Of a DNA stretch of 64,000 nucleotides, positions 43,466 to 52,779 are shown piece after piece. Below the pieces are notes generated by a model that searched no databases, was not told the origin of the DNA, and saw only the letters and a program-made list of their open reading frames with translations. The translations under genes were made by a program, and so were the position numbers. Source of the DNA: Streptomyces sp. MNU76 (GTDB lineage Bacteria > Actinomycetota > Actinomycetes > Streptomycetales > Streptomycetaceae); contig NZ_JAJKLK010000001.1 of NCBI RefSeq assembly GCF_020982545.1, positions 1,240,001 through 1,304,000 of the forward strand, written 5' to 3'. The stretch's first letter is position 1; each line of letters opens with the position of its first letter.

Positions 43466-44194
43466 TCAGACGACCGCGCCCCGGCCCGGATCGTCGTCGT
43501 CCTCGTCGTCGCTCTTCATCCGCATCACCAGCGTGGCGAAGCCGCCGAGGAAGCCGCCGATGCCCAGGGTGGTGAGCCACCAGGTCATGTCCCAGCCGAG
43601 CAGCACCGCGAGCAGCAGCAGGACCGGACCGCCGATCACGCCCAGCCAGGCGAACTTGGCGGTCGCGTCGGCCTCCGGCAGTGGGGGCGGCTCGGGCGGC
43701 ACGAAGTGGCCCTCGCCGTCCTCGCCGTCCTCGGAGTCCTCCTCGCCCGTGTCCTCGCCGACCGGGTCGGGCACGCTGTAGTCGCGCGGGCCCGCCCCGA
43801 CACCGGGGGCGAACGCGACCGAGCTGCCGAGCGGCCTGGGGGCCGAGGGGCCCGCGGCGCCGTCGGGAGCCTTGTCCGCGGAGTCCTCCGGCTCGGCCTC
43901 CAGCAGGGCCAGGTCCTCCACGGACCGGAACGGCTTGGCACCCGGCGGGTCCGGCGGCTCCTCGCCGAACCCGGCGACGATGGCCCGCCAGGCGGCGTCC
44001 TCGTCGAACGGCACGTGCTGCTCCTCGCCGGCGTGCTGCTCCTCGCTCGGCGCATCGCCGGACGGGGCGCCCCCGGCGCCTCCGGCCGTGCCGCCCGCGG
44101 AACCGCCCGAGGAGTCCCCCCGGGAGTCACCGGGGGAGGCGCCCAGGGGCGCTCCCTGCTCCTCCGGCTCACGCTCGGAGTCGTGCTCAGCCAC
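43466..44194 (-). CDS. Acidic protein with C-terminal membrane hairpin, unknown
   Basis: A 242-residue protein. The first 170 residues are acidic and low complexity (Gly/Ser/Glu/Pro), with a short ordered patch, FDEDAAWRAIVAGFGEEPPDP. Two transmembrane helices end it (FAWLGVIGGPVLLLLAVLLGW and WWLTTLGIGGFLGGFATLVM), followed by an acidic tail. No family function is recognised. GTG 44194 overlaps the stop of the alpha/beta hydrolase gene by 8 bp, which indicates translational coupling and a shared operon. Confidence 0.85.
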   Translation of the reverse strand: MAEHDSEREPEEQGAPLGASPGDSRGDSSGGSAGGTAGGAGGAPSGDAPSEEQHAGEEQHVPFDEDAAWRAIVAGFGEEPPDPPGAKPFRSVEDLALLEAEPEDSADKAPDGAAGPSAPRPLGSSVAFAPGVGAGPRDYSVPDPVGEDTGEEDSEDGEDGEGHFVPPEPPPLPEADATAKFAWLGVIGGPVLLLLAVLLGWDMTWWLTTLGIGGFLGGFATLVMRMKSDDEDDDDPGRGAVV

Positions 44195-45080
44195 CAGTGG
44201 CCGTCCCTTCCCTCTGCTCCAAGGATCCCGGACCGATCTGCTCCACGGACCCCGAATCAGACTGCTGTACGGATTCCGCGTCGGACTTCTTCACGTCCGC
44301 CGCCTCGGACTCCGTCGCGCCCGGTCCGTCGGGGCCCTTCACCAGCCGGGTGACGAACGCGTGGCTCTCCTCGAAGATCCGGTCCGCGTCGTGGTCCAAC
44401 GTCGCGACGTGGTGGCTCTGTTCCAGCAGGATCTCCGTGACGTCCGTCGACGACACCCGGCCGAGGACGCGCTCGGAGTCGACGGGCGGCACCACATGGT
44501 CCCGTGGGCTGTGCAGCAGCAGCAACGGCTGGGTGACCTGGGGCAGTTCCCCGTCGACGAGGCGCAGGAAATTGCGCAGGGAGTGGGCCGCGTGCAGCGG
44601 CACATGGCTGTACCCCAGCTCCTCGACGCCCTCCTTGGCGATGTCGCTGGTGATCCCCTTCGTGGTGGGGACGAAGTGCCGGAGCAGGGGGAGGGCGTGC
44701 GCGGCCGGGCCGTGCACCTTGTTCGCCGGGTTGACGACCATCACGCCGGCGACCGCGTCCCCGTGCTTCGCGGCCAGCCGCAGCGCCAGGGCGCCGCCCA
44801 TGGACAGCCCCGCCACGAAGACCCGGGTACAGCGCTCACGCAGGGTCCGCAGCTCACGGTCCACCTCCGCGTACCAGTCCTGCCAGCCCGTCGGGCGCAG
44901 GTCCTCCCAGCGAGTGCCGTGGCCCGGCAGCAGGGGCAGCGCGACGGTCAGCCCCCGCTCGGCGAGATACTCCGCCCAGGGACGCATGGACTGCGGTGAC
45001 CCGGTGAATCCGTGGCAGAGGAGGACTCCGATCTCCCCGCCCTCGTGGTGGTACGGCTCGGCTCCAGGAAGGACCGGCAC
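44187..45080 (-). CDS. Alpha/beta hydrolase (carboxylesterase/monoacylglycerol lipase type)
   Basis: A 297-residue serine hydrolase. The oxyanion region is VLLCHGFTGSPQSM. The nucleophile elbow is FVAGLSMGGALALRL, the acid is in LLLHSPRDHVVPP, and the catalytic His is in QSHHVATLDHDAD. It is close to thermostable esterases of the Est30 type. GTG 45080 follows AGGAGACC. The C-terminal 35 residues are a disordered extension. It is coupled to the downstream membrane-protein gene and divergent from the acyltransferase gene, which suggests lipid metabolism. Confidence 0.92.
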   Translation of the reverse strand: MPVLPGAEPYHHEGGEIGVLLCHGFTGSPQSMRPWAEYLAERGLTVALPLLPGHGTRWEDLRPTGWQDWYAEVDRELRTLRERCTRVFVAGLSMGGALALRLAAKHGDAVAGVMVVNPANKVHGPAAHALPLLRHFVPTTKGITSDIAKEGVEELGYSHVPLHAAHSLRNFLRLVDGELPQVTQPLLLLHSPRDHVVPPVDSERVLGRVSSTDVTEILLEQSHHVATLDHDADRIFEESHAFVTRLVKGPDGPGATESEAADVKKSDAESVQQSDSGSVEQIGPGSLEQREGTATGG

Positions 45081-45249
45081 GGTTCGGTCTCCTGTTCATG
45101 AGAAGGGTGTGAAAGTCCGGATGTGGTTCACCGTACGCGACCGCACTGACACCGACCAGGGGCTTCGCTCGACACCGGGCGGACCTGTCGGACTCCTGCC
45201 CGGGCGTCCGGGTTAAGGTCTCATCCACGGATCACAGAGAGGCACTCGG

Positions 45250-46080
45250 TTGTTGTACGGCGCGATGAAGGTCGCTATCGGGGGACCGCTCAAGGTCACC
45301 TTCAGGCCCTGGGTGGAGGGCCTGGAGAACATTCCGGCCGAGGGCGCCGCGATCCTCGCGAGCAATCACCTCTCCTTCTCGGACTCGTTCTTCCTCCCCG
45401 CTGTCCTGGACCGCAAGGTCACGTTCATCGCGAAGGCCGAGTACTTCACCACCCCCGGCGTCAAGGGCAAGCTGACGGCCGCCTTCTTCAAGGGCGTCGG
45501 CCAGCTCCCGGTGGACCGCTCGGGCGCGCGCGGCGCGGGTGAGGCCGCGATCAGGAGCGGCATACAGGTCATCGAGAGCGGCGAACTGTTCGGCATCTAC
45601 CCCGAGGGCACCCGCTCGCCCGACGGCCGGCTCTACCGGGGCAAGCCCGGCGGACTGGCCCGCGTGGCCCTCGCCACCGGCGCGCCGGTCATCCCCGTAG
45701 CCATGATCGACACGGAGAAGATCCAGCCCCCGGGCAAGGTCCTGCCCAAGGTCATGCGCCCCGGCATCCGCATCGGCAAGCCCCTCGACTTCAGCCGCTA
45801 CCAGGGCATGGAGCACGACCGCTTCGTCCTGCGGGCGCTGACCGACGAGGTCATGTACGAGATCATGAAGCTCTCCGGCCAGGAGTACGTCGACATGTAC
45901 GCGACCGCAGCCAAACGGCAGATCGCGGACGCGGCCAAGGCCGAGAAGGAGGCCGACAAGGCCGCCCGGGCCGCCCTCGCCAAGGCCGAGAAGGAACAGG
46001 CCGCCAAGGAGCTGAGGGAACAGGCCGAGAAGGCCCGCGCGGACAAGGACGGCGCGGGAGAGGACCGCCCGGCTTCGTGA
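45250..46080 (+). CDS. 1-acyl-sn-glycerol-3-phosphate acyltransferase family protein
   Basis: A 276-residue PlsC-type acyltransferase. Catalytic box NHLSFSDSFFLP (HxxxxD) and phosphate-binding box IYPEGTRSPDGRLY are clear, with VIPVAMIDTEKI as the third block. It transfers an acyl chain to a lysophospholipid at the membrane. The last 60 residues are a charged helix rich in AKAEKEA repeats, an actinobacterial addition. TTG 45250 is used, with GAGAGG 7 nt upstream; TTG 45253 and ATG 45265 are alternatives. It sits next to the macRS genes on the same strand. Confidence 0.93.
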   Translation: MLYGAMKVAIGGPLKVTFRPWVEGLENIPAEGAAILASNHLSFSDSFFLPAVLDRKVTFIAKAEYFTTPGVKGKLTAAFFKGVGQLPVDRSGARGAGEAAIRSGIQVIESGELFGIYPEGTRSPDGRLYRGKPGGLARVALATGAPVIPVAMIDTEKIQPPGKVLPKVMRPGIRIGKPLDFSRYQGMEHDRFVLRALTDEVMYEIMKLSGQEYVDMYATAAKRQIADAAKAEKEADKAARAALAKAEKEQAAKELREQAEKARADKDGAGEDRPAS

Positions 46081-46155
46081 CCGCCGGGTTCCCGGGTACG
46101 GTCGCGTTCCGGACGCGTATCGGGGCGCCCGGGGCGAGTCAGCAGGGGTGGGGAC

Positions 46156-47400
46156 GTGCCGAAGCTCGAGCGGGTCATGGCGATGTCGGTGGAGCAGCCG
46201 CTGTGGCGTGCCCTGACCGGCTACCGGGTCCTGACGATGATCTATGCCGTCGGGCTGTTCATCAGTGCGTACGACAGGTTCGAGCGCCCCTGGCTGGCCG
46301 TCGCCTACTTCGCGGTGCTGGCCGGCTGGACGCTGGTGACCCTGCCCAAGGTCGCGGGCGCCGCCAGCTGCACCAAGCGGTTCCTCGCGGCCGACCTCAC
46401 CATCGCGATCACCGGCATCCTGCTCACCCGGCTCGCCGACTCCACCGCGCGGATCGAGGCCGGCGGCCCCACGCTGCCGTCGATATGGACCGCCGGCGCC
46501 GTACTGGCCTTCGCCATCAAGGGCGGCTGGCGCTGGGCGGCCTTCGCCTCCACGCTCGTCGCCGTCGCCAATCTGATCCACCGGGGCGCCCCCACCCGCG
46601 ACACCATCCACAACGTCCTGCTGGTCTGGGTCGCCTCCATCGCCATCGGCTATGTCGTCGAGGTCGCCCGCGCCTCCGAGCGCACCCTCGCCCGAGCCCT
46701 GGAGATCGAGGCAGCCACCCGCGAACGGGAGCGTCTGGCCCGGGACATCCACGACAGCGTGCTCCAGGTGCTCGCCATGGTCCAGCGGCGCGGCACCGCC
46801 CTCGGCGGCGGGGCGGCCGAACTGGGCCGGATGGCGGGCGAGCAGGAGGTCGCGCTGCGCACTCTCGTCTCCGGCGGTCTGGTCCCTGTCTCCCGGGTCT
46901 CGGAGGACGCGGCCCAGGGAGCCCTCGTACGCGCGTTGGACGCACCGGAGCCGTCCGACGGCGCCGGGGATCCCGTGGACCTACGGGCCCTGCTCGCCCC
47001 CTACGCCGGCGCGAAGGTCACCTTCTCCGAGCCCGGCGGCCCGGTGCCGCTCGCTCCGGCGGCGGCGCGGGAGCTGGCGGCGGCGGTCGGCGCCGCCCTG
47101 GACAATGTACGCGCGCACGCGGGCGACGGGGCCCGGGCGTGGATCCTGGTCGAGGACTGGCCGGACGAGATCATCGTGACGGTACGGGACGACGGCCCCG
47201 GCATCCCCGAGGGGCGGCTCGCCCAGGCCGAGGGTGAGGGGCGGCTCGGGGTGGCCCTCTCCATCCGGGGGCGGCTGCGCGACATCGGCGGCACGGCCGA
47301 GCTGATCTCGGTCCCGGGCCAGGGCACGGAAGTCGAACTGAAGGTACCCAAGGCCGCAGAGGGGCCGAAGGGCGTGCGGGGGAAGGCGGAGAAGCGGTGA
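46156..47400 (+). CDS. macS: Sensor histidine kinase MacS
   Basis: A 414-residue NarL-group kinase. Four or five transmembrane helices occupy residues 20-165 (LTMIYAVGLFISAY, WLAVAYFAVLAGWTLVTLP, LTIAITGILLTRL, VLLVWVASIAIGYVV) with little extracellular sequence. The HisKA_3 phosphorylation site is H199 in RLARDIHDSVLQVLAMVQ. An HATPase domain follows, with NVRAHAGDG and VRDDGPGIPEG. Gene order beside pfkA matches the MacRS system of S. coelicolor, which affects morphology and actinorhodin production (from memory). GTG 46156; the stop overlaps macR by 4 bp. Confidence 0.9.
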   Translation: MPKLERVMAMSVEQPLWRALTGYRVLTMIYAVGLFISAYDRFERPWLAVAYFAVLAGWTLVTLPKVAGAASCTKRFLAADLTIAITGILLTRLADSTARIEAGGPTLPSIWTAGAVLAFAIKGGWRWAAFASTLVAVANLIHRGAPTRDTIHNVLLVWVASIAIGYVVEVARASERTLARALEIEAATRERERLARDIHDSVLQVLAMVQRRGTALGGGAAELGRMAGEQEVALRTLVSGGLVPVSRVSEDAAQGALVRALDAPEPSDGAGDPVDLRALLAPYAGAKVTFSEPGGPVPLAPAAARELAAAVGAALDNVRAHAGDGARAWILVEDWPDEIIVTVRDDGPGIPEGRLAQAEGEGRLGVALSIRGRLRDIGGTAELISVPGQGTEVELKVPKAAEGPKGVRGKAEKR

Positions 47401-48170
47401 CGGAGAACCTCGAAAGCGCGGCGGGCGTGGAGAGCCCGGCGAGCCTGGGCGGCGGCAGGGCGGCCGACGGAACGGCGCGACCCGGCGGAGGCGATGGCGG
47501 TGGCGGTGGCCCGATCAGGGTCATGGTGGTCGACGACCACCCCATGTGGCGCGACGCCGTCGCCCGTGACCTGTCCGAGTCGGGCTTCGACGTGGTGGCG
47601 ACGGCGGGCGACGGCGAGCAGGCGGTCCGGCGCGCCCACGCCGCCGCACCGGACGTCCTCGTCCTGGACCTGAACCTGCCCGCGAAGCCGGGTGTGCAGG
47701 TCTGCAAGGAACTCGTGGGGGCCGACCCCGCTCTGCGTGTCCTCGTGCTGTCCGCGAGCGGGGAGCACGCGGACGTCCTGGAGGCGGTGAAGTCCGGCGC
47801 GACCGGCTATCTGCTGAAGTCGGCGTCCACGGAGGAGCTGATCGACGCCGTACGCCGCACCGCCGTCGGCGACCCCGTCTTCACCCCCGGCCTGGCGGGC
47901 CTGGTGCTCGGCGAGTACCGCCGCCTCGCCTCCGAACCCGCTCCTGCGCCGGGCGCCGACGAGCCGAAGGCCCCGCAACTCACCGACCGTGAGACGGAGG
48001 TGCTGCGGCTCGTCGCCAAGGGGCTGAGCTACAAGCAGATCGCCGAGCGCCTCGTCATCTCGCACCGCACGGTCCAGAACCACGTCCAGAACACCCTCGG
48101 CAAGCTCCAACTCCACAACCGGGTGGAGCTGGTCCGGTATGCCATAGAGCGTGGTCTCGACGACGAGTAA
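47397..48170 (+). CDS. macR: Response regulator MacR (NarL/LuxR type)
   Basis: A 257-residue DNA-binding regulator. A Gly-rich N-terminal tail (about 38 residues) precedes the receiver domain, with acidic pair in VMVVDDHPMWRDA, phospho-Asp in VLVLDLNLPAKPG and the switch Lys in YLLKSAS. The C-terminal LuxR helix-turn-helix is LTDRETEVLRLVAKGLSYKQ with RTVQNHVQNTLGKL. GTG 47397 overlaps the macS stop (GTGA), so the pair is made together. A possible target is the pfkA promoter just downstream, but I could not identify a convincing MacR box. Confidence 0.92.
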   Translation: MTENLESAAGVESPASLGGGRAADGTARPGGGDGGGGGPIRVMVVDDHPMWRDAVARDLSESGFDVVATAGDGEQAVRRAHAAAPDVLVLDLNLPAKPGVQVCKELVGADPALRVLVLSASGEHADVLEAVKSGATGYLLKSASTEELIDAVRRTAVGDPVFTPGLAGLVLGEYRRLASEPAPAPGADEPKAPQLTDRETEVLRLVAKGLSYKQIAERLVISHRTVQNHVQNTLGKLQLHNRVELVRYAIERGLDDE

Positions 48171-48334
48171 ACGCCTCGAATCACCCCATAGAGTGATGGC
48201 AATTTGATCAACTGCGATCAACTCCCCCTCAATCGGCCGTAATTCGTCGGAATCGCCTTCCCGTACATGTCGAAGTGACCTGGATCACTATTAGCGTGAC
48301 CCTCACCAGGCAACCGCGGCGAAGGGACATTTCC

Positions 48335-49363
48335 ATGCGCGTCGGAGTACTGACCGGAGGCGGCGACTGCCCCGGGCTCAACGCCGTCATCCGGGGCGTC
48401 GTCCGCAAGGGCGTGCAGGAGTACGGCTACGACTTCGTCGGCTTCCGGGACGGCTGGCGGGGACCACTGGAGAACGACACCGTCCGCCTCGACATCCCCG
48501 CCGTGCGCGGCATCCTGCCCCGCGGCGGCACGATCCTCGGCTCCTCGCGCACCAACCCGCTCAAGGAGGAGAACGGCATCCGCCGGATCAAGGAGAACCT
48601 CGTCAAGCAGGAGGTCGAGGCGCTCATCGCGATCGGCGGCGAGGACACGCTCGGGGTGGCCGCGCGGCTGTCGGACGAGTACGGCGTGCCGTGCGTGGGC
48701 GTCCCCAAGACGATCGACAACGACCTCTCCGCCACGGACTACACCTTCGGCTTCGACACGGCGGTCGGCATCGCCACGGAGGCGATCGACCGCCTCCACA
48801 CCACCGCCGAGTCGCACATGCGCGTCCTGGTCGTGGAGGTGATGGGCCGTCACGCCGGCTGGATCGCCATCCACTCCGGTCTCGCGGGCGGCGCCAACGT
48901 CATTCTCATCCCCGAACAGCGCTTCGACGTCGACAAGGTGTGCGCCTGGGTGACGTCCCGCTTCAAGGCCTCGTACGCGCCCATCGTGGTCGTCGCGGAG
49001 GGGGCCATGCCGAAGGACGGCGAGATGGTCCTCAAGGACGGCTCGCTCGACTCCTTCGGCCACGTCCGTCTCTCGGGTGTGGGCGAGTGGCTGGCCAAGG
49101 AGATCGAGAGGCGGACGGGCAAGGAGGCCCGCACGACCGTCCTCGGCCACGTCCAGCGCGGCGGGACGCCCTCGGCGTTCGACCGCTGGCTCGCCACGCG
49201 CTTCGGCCTCCACGCGATCGACGCCGTGCGCGACCGTGACTTCGGCAAGATGGTCGCCCTCCGTGGCACCGACATCGTCCGCGTCCCGATCGCCGACGCG
49301 ACGGCCCGCCTGAAGACGGTCGACCCGAAGCTGTACGAGGAGGTCGGCGTCTTCTTCGGCTGA
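48335..49363 (+). CDS. pfkA: 6-phosphofructokinase
   Basis: A 342-residue phosphofructokinase. MRVGVLTGGGDCPGLNAVIRG begins the ATP/PPi-binding fold. PKTIDNDLSATDYTFGFDTA holds the catalytic Asp, and MGRHAGWIA and GHVQRGGTPSAFDR bind fructose-6-phosphate. The phosphate-donor loop reads GGEDT instead of GGDGS. This is seen both in PPi-dependent enzymes and in the ATP-dependent PfkA of Streptomyces, so ATP use is likely but not decided by the motif. ATG 48335 follows GAAGGGACATTTCC. It is preceded by a 164-nt gap after macR, room for its own promoter. A copy of the dispersed repeat follows. Confidence 0.95.
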   Translation: MRVGVLTGGGDCPGLNAVIRGVVRKGVQEYGYDFVGFRDGWRGPLENDTVRLDIPAVRGILPRGGTILGSSRTNPLKEENGIRRIKENLVKQEVEALIAIGGEDTLGVAARLSDEYGVPCVGVPKTIDNDLSATDYTFGFDTAVGIATEAIDRLHTTAESHMRVLVVEVMGRHAGWIAIHSGLAGGANVILIPEQRFDVDKVCAWVTSRFKASYAPIVVVAEGAMPKDGEMVLKDGSLDSFGHVRLSGVGEWLAKEIERRTGKEARTTVLGHVQRGGTPSAFDRWLATRFGLHAIDAVRDRDFGKMVALRGTDIVRVPIADATARLKTVDPKLYEEVGVFFG

Positions 49364-49420
49364 AGGCGGCGGAGGGCGCCTAATGGGTCGGGGTGCGTGT
49401 GTCGTCGGCGGGTGCGGGTG

Positions 49421-49551
49421 GGTGGGCTTCTCGCGCAGTTCCCCGCGCCCCTGAAAGCAGGGCTGCGCCCCGTGCTTTCGGACCCGCAGGCCGGTGCTTT
49501 CAGGGGCGCGGGGAACTGCGCGACCAGCCCCACCCACCGCACCCGACAACG
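49421..49551. repeat. Dispersed inverted repeat, complete copy C
   Basis: GCGCAGTTCCCCGCGCCCCTGAAAGC (49433-49458) and its exact reverse complement (49496-49521) form 26-bp arms, extended outside by GGTGCGGGTGGGTGGG and CCCACCCACCGCACC. It lies between convergent pfkA and trpEG and may terminate both. Confidence 0.88.
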
Positions 49552-49576
49552 CACCCCAGACCCACCCACCCCGGCC

Positions 49577-51452
49577 CTAAACCGCCCGCAGCGACTGAAC
49601 CCCCGCCACCAGCTCCCGCACCACACGCACTCCGTCCAGCGTCAGCACCGACTCCGGATGGAACTGCACCCCCGCGAACCCGGCCCCCGCAGTGCGTGCA
49701 CCTCCCCGCCTCCACCACGGCTGACCTCGACCCCCGCGCCGCCAGCTCCCCGGCGGTCTCGTCGTCGCACCGGGCCACGAAGCTGTTGTAGAACCCCACG
49801 GTCTCGGCCCGCCCGAACAGATCGATCTCCGTCTGGGCCCCCTGGTACGGCACCTCCTTCCGTACGATCCCCAGGCCCAGCTCCGCCGCGATCAGCTCGT
49901 GCCCGAGACACACCCCGAGCACCCCGTACCGGTGCCCCCGCAACACTTCGGCGGTCAGCGACCGCAGGAACCGCATCTTGGGGTCGTCCCCGTCCGACGG
50001 GTCCCCGGGACCGGGCCCCAGCACCACCACGCCCTCGTGCGCGAGCACCCCCTCCCGCAGCCCCGGCTCGTCGTAGCGCCGTACCGTCACCTCCAGCCCC
50101 GACGACCGCAGCAGATGCGCGAGCATCGCCGTGAAGGTGTCCTCGGCGTCGACGACGAGAGCGTGCCCGGTCAGCTCACCCGTCCGCTCCCGCATCCGCA
50201 GCCAGAACGGGGCCAGCGAGGCCCGCCGCCCGTCCAGCGCGGCCCGCACCCGGGGGTCCTCGGCCAGTCCCGGCAGCACCCGCTCCCGCTCCGGCCGCCC
50301 GGGCCGCACCCCCAGCGCCGCCAGCACCCCCGCCGCCTTCGCATGGGTCTCGGCGACCTCGCCCGCGGGGTCCGACCCCCGGACGAGCGTGGCCCCGACC
50401 GGCACCTTCAGCCGCCCGTCCGCCGCGATGTCGGCCGTACGGATCAGGATCGGCGAGTCCAGGGTCTGCGCGCCGCCCGCGTCACGCCCCAGCAGCGCCA
50501 GCGCCCCGGCGTAGTACCCGCGCCCGACACCGTCCCGCCCGAGGGGCTCGTACCGCTCGATCACCCGGCAGGCGTTCTGCACCGGCGAGCCGGTGACCGT
50601 CGCGGCGAACATCGTCTCCCGCAGCACCTCCCGCGCGTCCAGCGAGGACCGCCCGCGCAGTTCGTACTCGGTGTGCGCCAGGTGCGCCATCTCCTTCAGC
50701 CGGGGTCCGATCACGACCCCGCCCATGTCGCCGACCGTGCACATCATCTTGAGCTCCTCGTCGACGACCATCGACAGCTCCTCGATCTCCTTGCCGTCGC
50801 CGAGGAAGGCCAGCAGATCCTCCGGGGTGGGGCCTGCGGCCGGATAGCGGTACGTCCCGCTGATCGGGTTCATCACCACCGTCCCGCCGGACATCCGCAC
50901 ATGCACCTCGGGGCTGGCACCCACGAGCGTGCGCTCCCCGGTGTGCACCACGAACGTCCAGTACGCCCCCCGCTCGCCCTCCAGCAGCCGCCGGAACAGC
51001 GCGAGCGCGTCGGCGCGGCCGAAGCCGGGGACCGTGCCCTCGTAGGTCCGCCGGATCACGAAGTTGGCGCCCTCGCCGCGTCCGATCTCCTCGCGCAGCA
51101 CCCGGCCGACGATCTTGGCGTACTCCTCGTCGTCCACGTCGAAGCCACCGCCCTCGACCCGGACGTCATGCGCGGGCAGCTCCGCGAGGGCCTGCTCCAG
51201 CGGCAGTTCGTACGACTCCCGCGGCACCAGCACCGACAGCGGCGTCCCGTCGTCGCGGACGTCGAAACCGCGCTCGCGGATCTGCCGGAAGGGGACGAGG
51301 GCCAGCCCCTCGTCGGGGAGGTCGGCGAGACGCTCGTACGTCGTCACCGAGCCGATCAGCAGCTCCACCGTGTCGCGGTCGTGCAGACCGGGGGTGCGGC
51401 GTCGCAGCAGGGCGAACGGGCGGTCGTCGGACAGGAGCCGGGTCAGGTCCAT
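49577..51452 (-). pseudogene. trpEG: Anthranilate synthase TrpE-TrpG fusion with two apparent 1-nt deletions
   Basis: A fused anthranilate synthase (chorismate + glutamine to anthranilate). Residues 1-420 are component I: GGGFDVDDEEYAKIV, PISGTYRYPAAGPTPEDLLAF, and VTGSPVQNACRVIERYEP. From about 440 on is the class I glutamine amidotransferase, with VVLGPGPGDPSD and nucleophile GVCLGHELIAAELG. The frame is lost at the C5 run 49,731-49,735 and again at the C3 run 49,679-49,681. Adding one base at each restores GVEVSRGGGGEVHALRG and FAGVQFHPESVLTLDG, with the catalytic His-Glu of the amidotransferase, and a TAG at 49,577 for 625 residues. As written, translation would continue to about 49,500 with nonsense. 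ATG 51452 follows AGAGGAAC. The intact Trp attenuator upstream argues that the gene works and that the breaks are sequence errors. Confidence 0.8.
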
Positions 51453-51533
51453 GGGTTCCTCTTCCCTGGGGATCACCGTCGTCGCGGTGATCGTGATCGT
51501 GATCAGGGAGGAGCGGCCGGGCCCGGGATACAC

Positions 51534-51560
51534 CGAAGGCCGCCCCTCGGGCGGCCTTCG
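51534..51560 (-). terminator. Trp attenuator terminator hairpin
   Basis: A 12-bp perfect stem (51534-51545 with 51549-51560) around CTC, located between the Trp leader peptide and trpEG. It is the candidate rho-independent-like attenuator. Confidence 0.8.
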
Positions 51561-51581
51561 CGAAGTCTTGCGTACGCGCAG

Positions 51582-51638
51582 TCAGTGGGCCGCCGGATGA
51601 GCGGTCCACCACCAGTTCTGGGTCGAGTGCGCGAACAT
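51582..51638 (-). CDS. trpL: Trp leader peptide of trpEG
   Basis: An 18-residue ORF, ATG 51638 to TGA 51582, reading MFAHSTQNWWWTAHPAAH. Three consecutive Trp codons form the control region. When charged tRNA-Trp is scarce, a stalled ribosome would prevent the terminator hairpin downstream. Leader peptides with a WWW run before trpE are known from Streptomyces. The -10/-35 promoter would lie just upstream, in the short gap to the divergent secreted-protein gene. Confidence 0.85.
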   Translation of the reverse strand: MFAHSTQNWWWTAHPAAH

Positions 51639-51709
51639 GCGCCGCACCCTACCGGAGAAACCCCGGAAACTCACACGATCGACACCTGGTGGTCGGCTTA
51701 GGATCACGC

Positions 51710-52686
51710 GTGCCCCACATACCGAGAACGCGACTCCTGGCCCTCGTGACGGCGACGGCCGCCTTACTCGCCGGGCTGACCGGACACGGCGGCGGCATCG
51801 TCTGGTACGCCAACCACCTCTACGTCACCGACACCACCGGCGGCATCCGCGTCTTCGACGTCAACAAGCTGAGCAAGGTCGACACCTACGGCTCCGGTCT
51901 CAACACGTACGGCATCGACGGCGTCTCCGGCCGGTCGAGCGCCTGCGGCCTTCCGTACGTCCTGCCGCAGACCCACTACTACAAGCAGGCCTCCCCGCCG
52001 CCCTCCGGCGGTTGCGACAACGACGCCGTCGACGGGGCCCCGACCCCGACTCGCTCTGCTACTCGTGGCTCTCCCTCGACAAGACCGGCGGCGGCCCGTA
52101 CAAGCTGGTCGCCGGCGAGTGGTACGGCGGTGTCGCGGGCGCCCGGATCGTGCGCTACCAGCTCAATCCGACCAGCGCCTCCACGTATCGGGGGCTGCTG
52201 AACATGTCCGGCGGCAGAACGGTGATCCACGACGCGTACGCCGCGACCCGCTACGTCGGCCTGCAGGGCGGCATGACCTGGACCGACGACACCGGGCTGC
52301 TGAACTTCGCCTTCCACAAGGGCTGCGCCCTCCAGCCCGCCGTGTTCTCCCGCACCTGGGTCGGCGACACCCGCGCCCCGACGGCCTGCAACGTCACGGT
52401 CGGCGGACGGCCCCACGCGAGCGGCAACTGGGCGGTCGGCACGCCTCAGGCGCTGAGCCACTGGCCGAGGCTCGGCACGGCACGCGTGGACGAGCTGTGG
52501 GGACTCACCGAACACATCTGCGCCGGCACCGCCCTGCGGGCGAGCTTCCCGCACGAGTTCGAGGCCGTCGAGGAGGCCGACGAGCGGCGCAACGCCTGCG
52601 ATGGCTACCGGGGAGAGGCGAGCCTCTCCCTGCGTACGGTCTTCGCCGTCGGCTTCGACGACCCGGCGGTCATGGACCTCCACTGA
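51710..52686 (+). pseudogene. Secreted protein of unknown function, one apparent 1-nt deletion
   Basis: GTG 51710 starts a signal-peptide-like segment (RTRLLALVTATAALLAG) that passes directly into a beta-propeller-like repeat (HLYVTDTTGGIRVFDVNKLSKV) and ACGLPYVLPQTHYYKQ. At the G4C4 run 52,034-52,041 the frame shifts. One extra base would give DGAPDPDSLCYSWLSLDKTGGG and continue to the natural stop at 52,686, 325 residues in all. The second half has KLVAGEWYGG, YVGLQGGMTW and WGLTEHICAG. I do not know its function. The abrupt join of signal peptide to propeller suggests that some N-terminal sequence may also be missing compared with relatives. Confidence 0.6.
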
Positions 52687-52694
52687 GGCGCCCG

Positions 52695-52723
52695 CGGACC
52701 CCGCTCGGATCGAGCGGGGTCCG
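52695..52723 (+). terminator. Terminator after the secreted-protein gene
   Basis: CGGACCCCGCTCG pairs with CGAGCGGGGTCCG (13 bp) around GAT, 8 nt after the stop. TCTCACTT follows. Confidence 0.88.
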
Positions 52724-52779
52724 TCTCACTTGATGAGCAAGGGGATGGACGCCCGACATGACCCCGTAATGTGGACGTC

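Noticed and set aside
48171..48334. MacR binding box upstream of pfkA
   Set aside because: No convincing symmetric site could be recognised by eye; context alone is not enough to annotate one.
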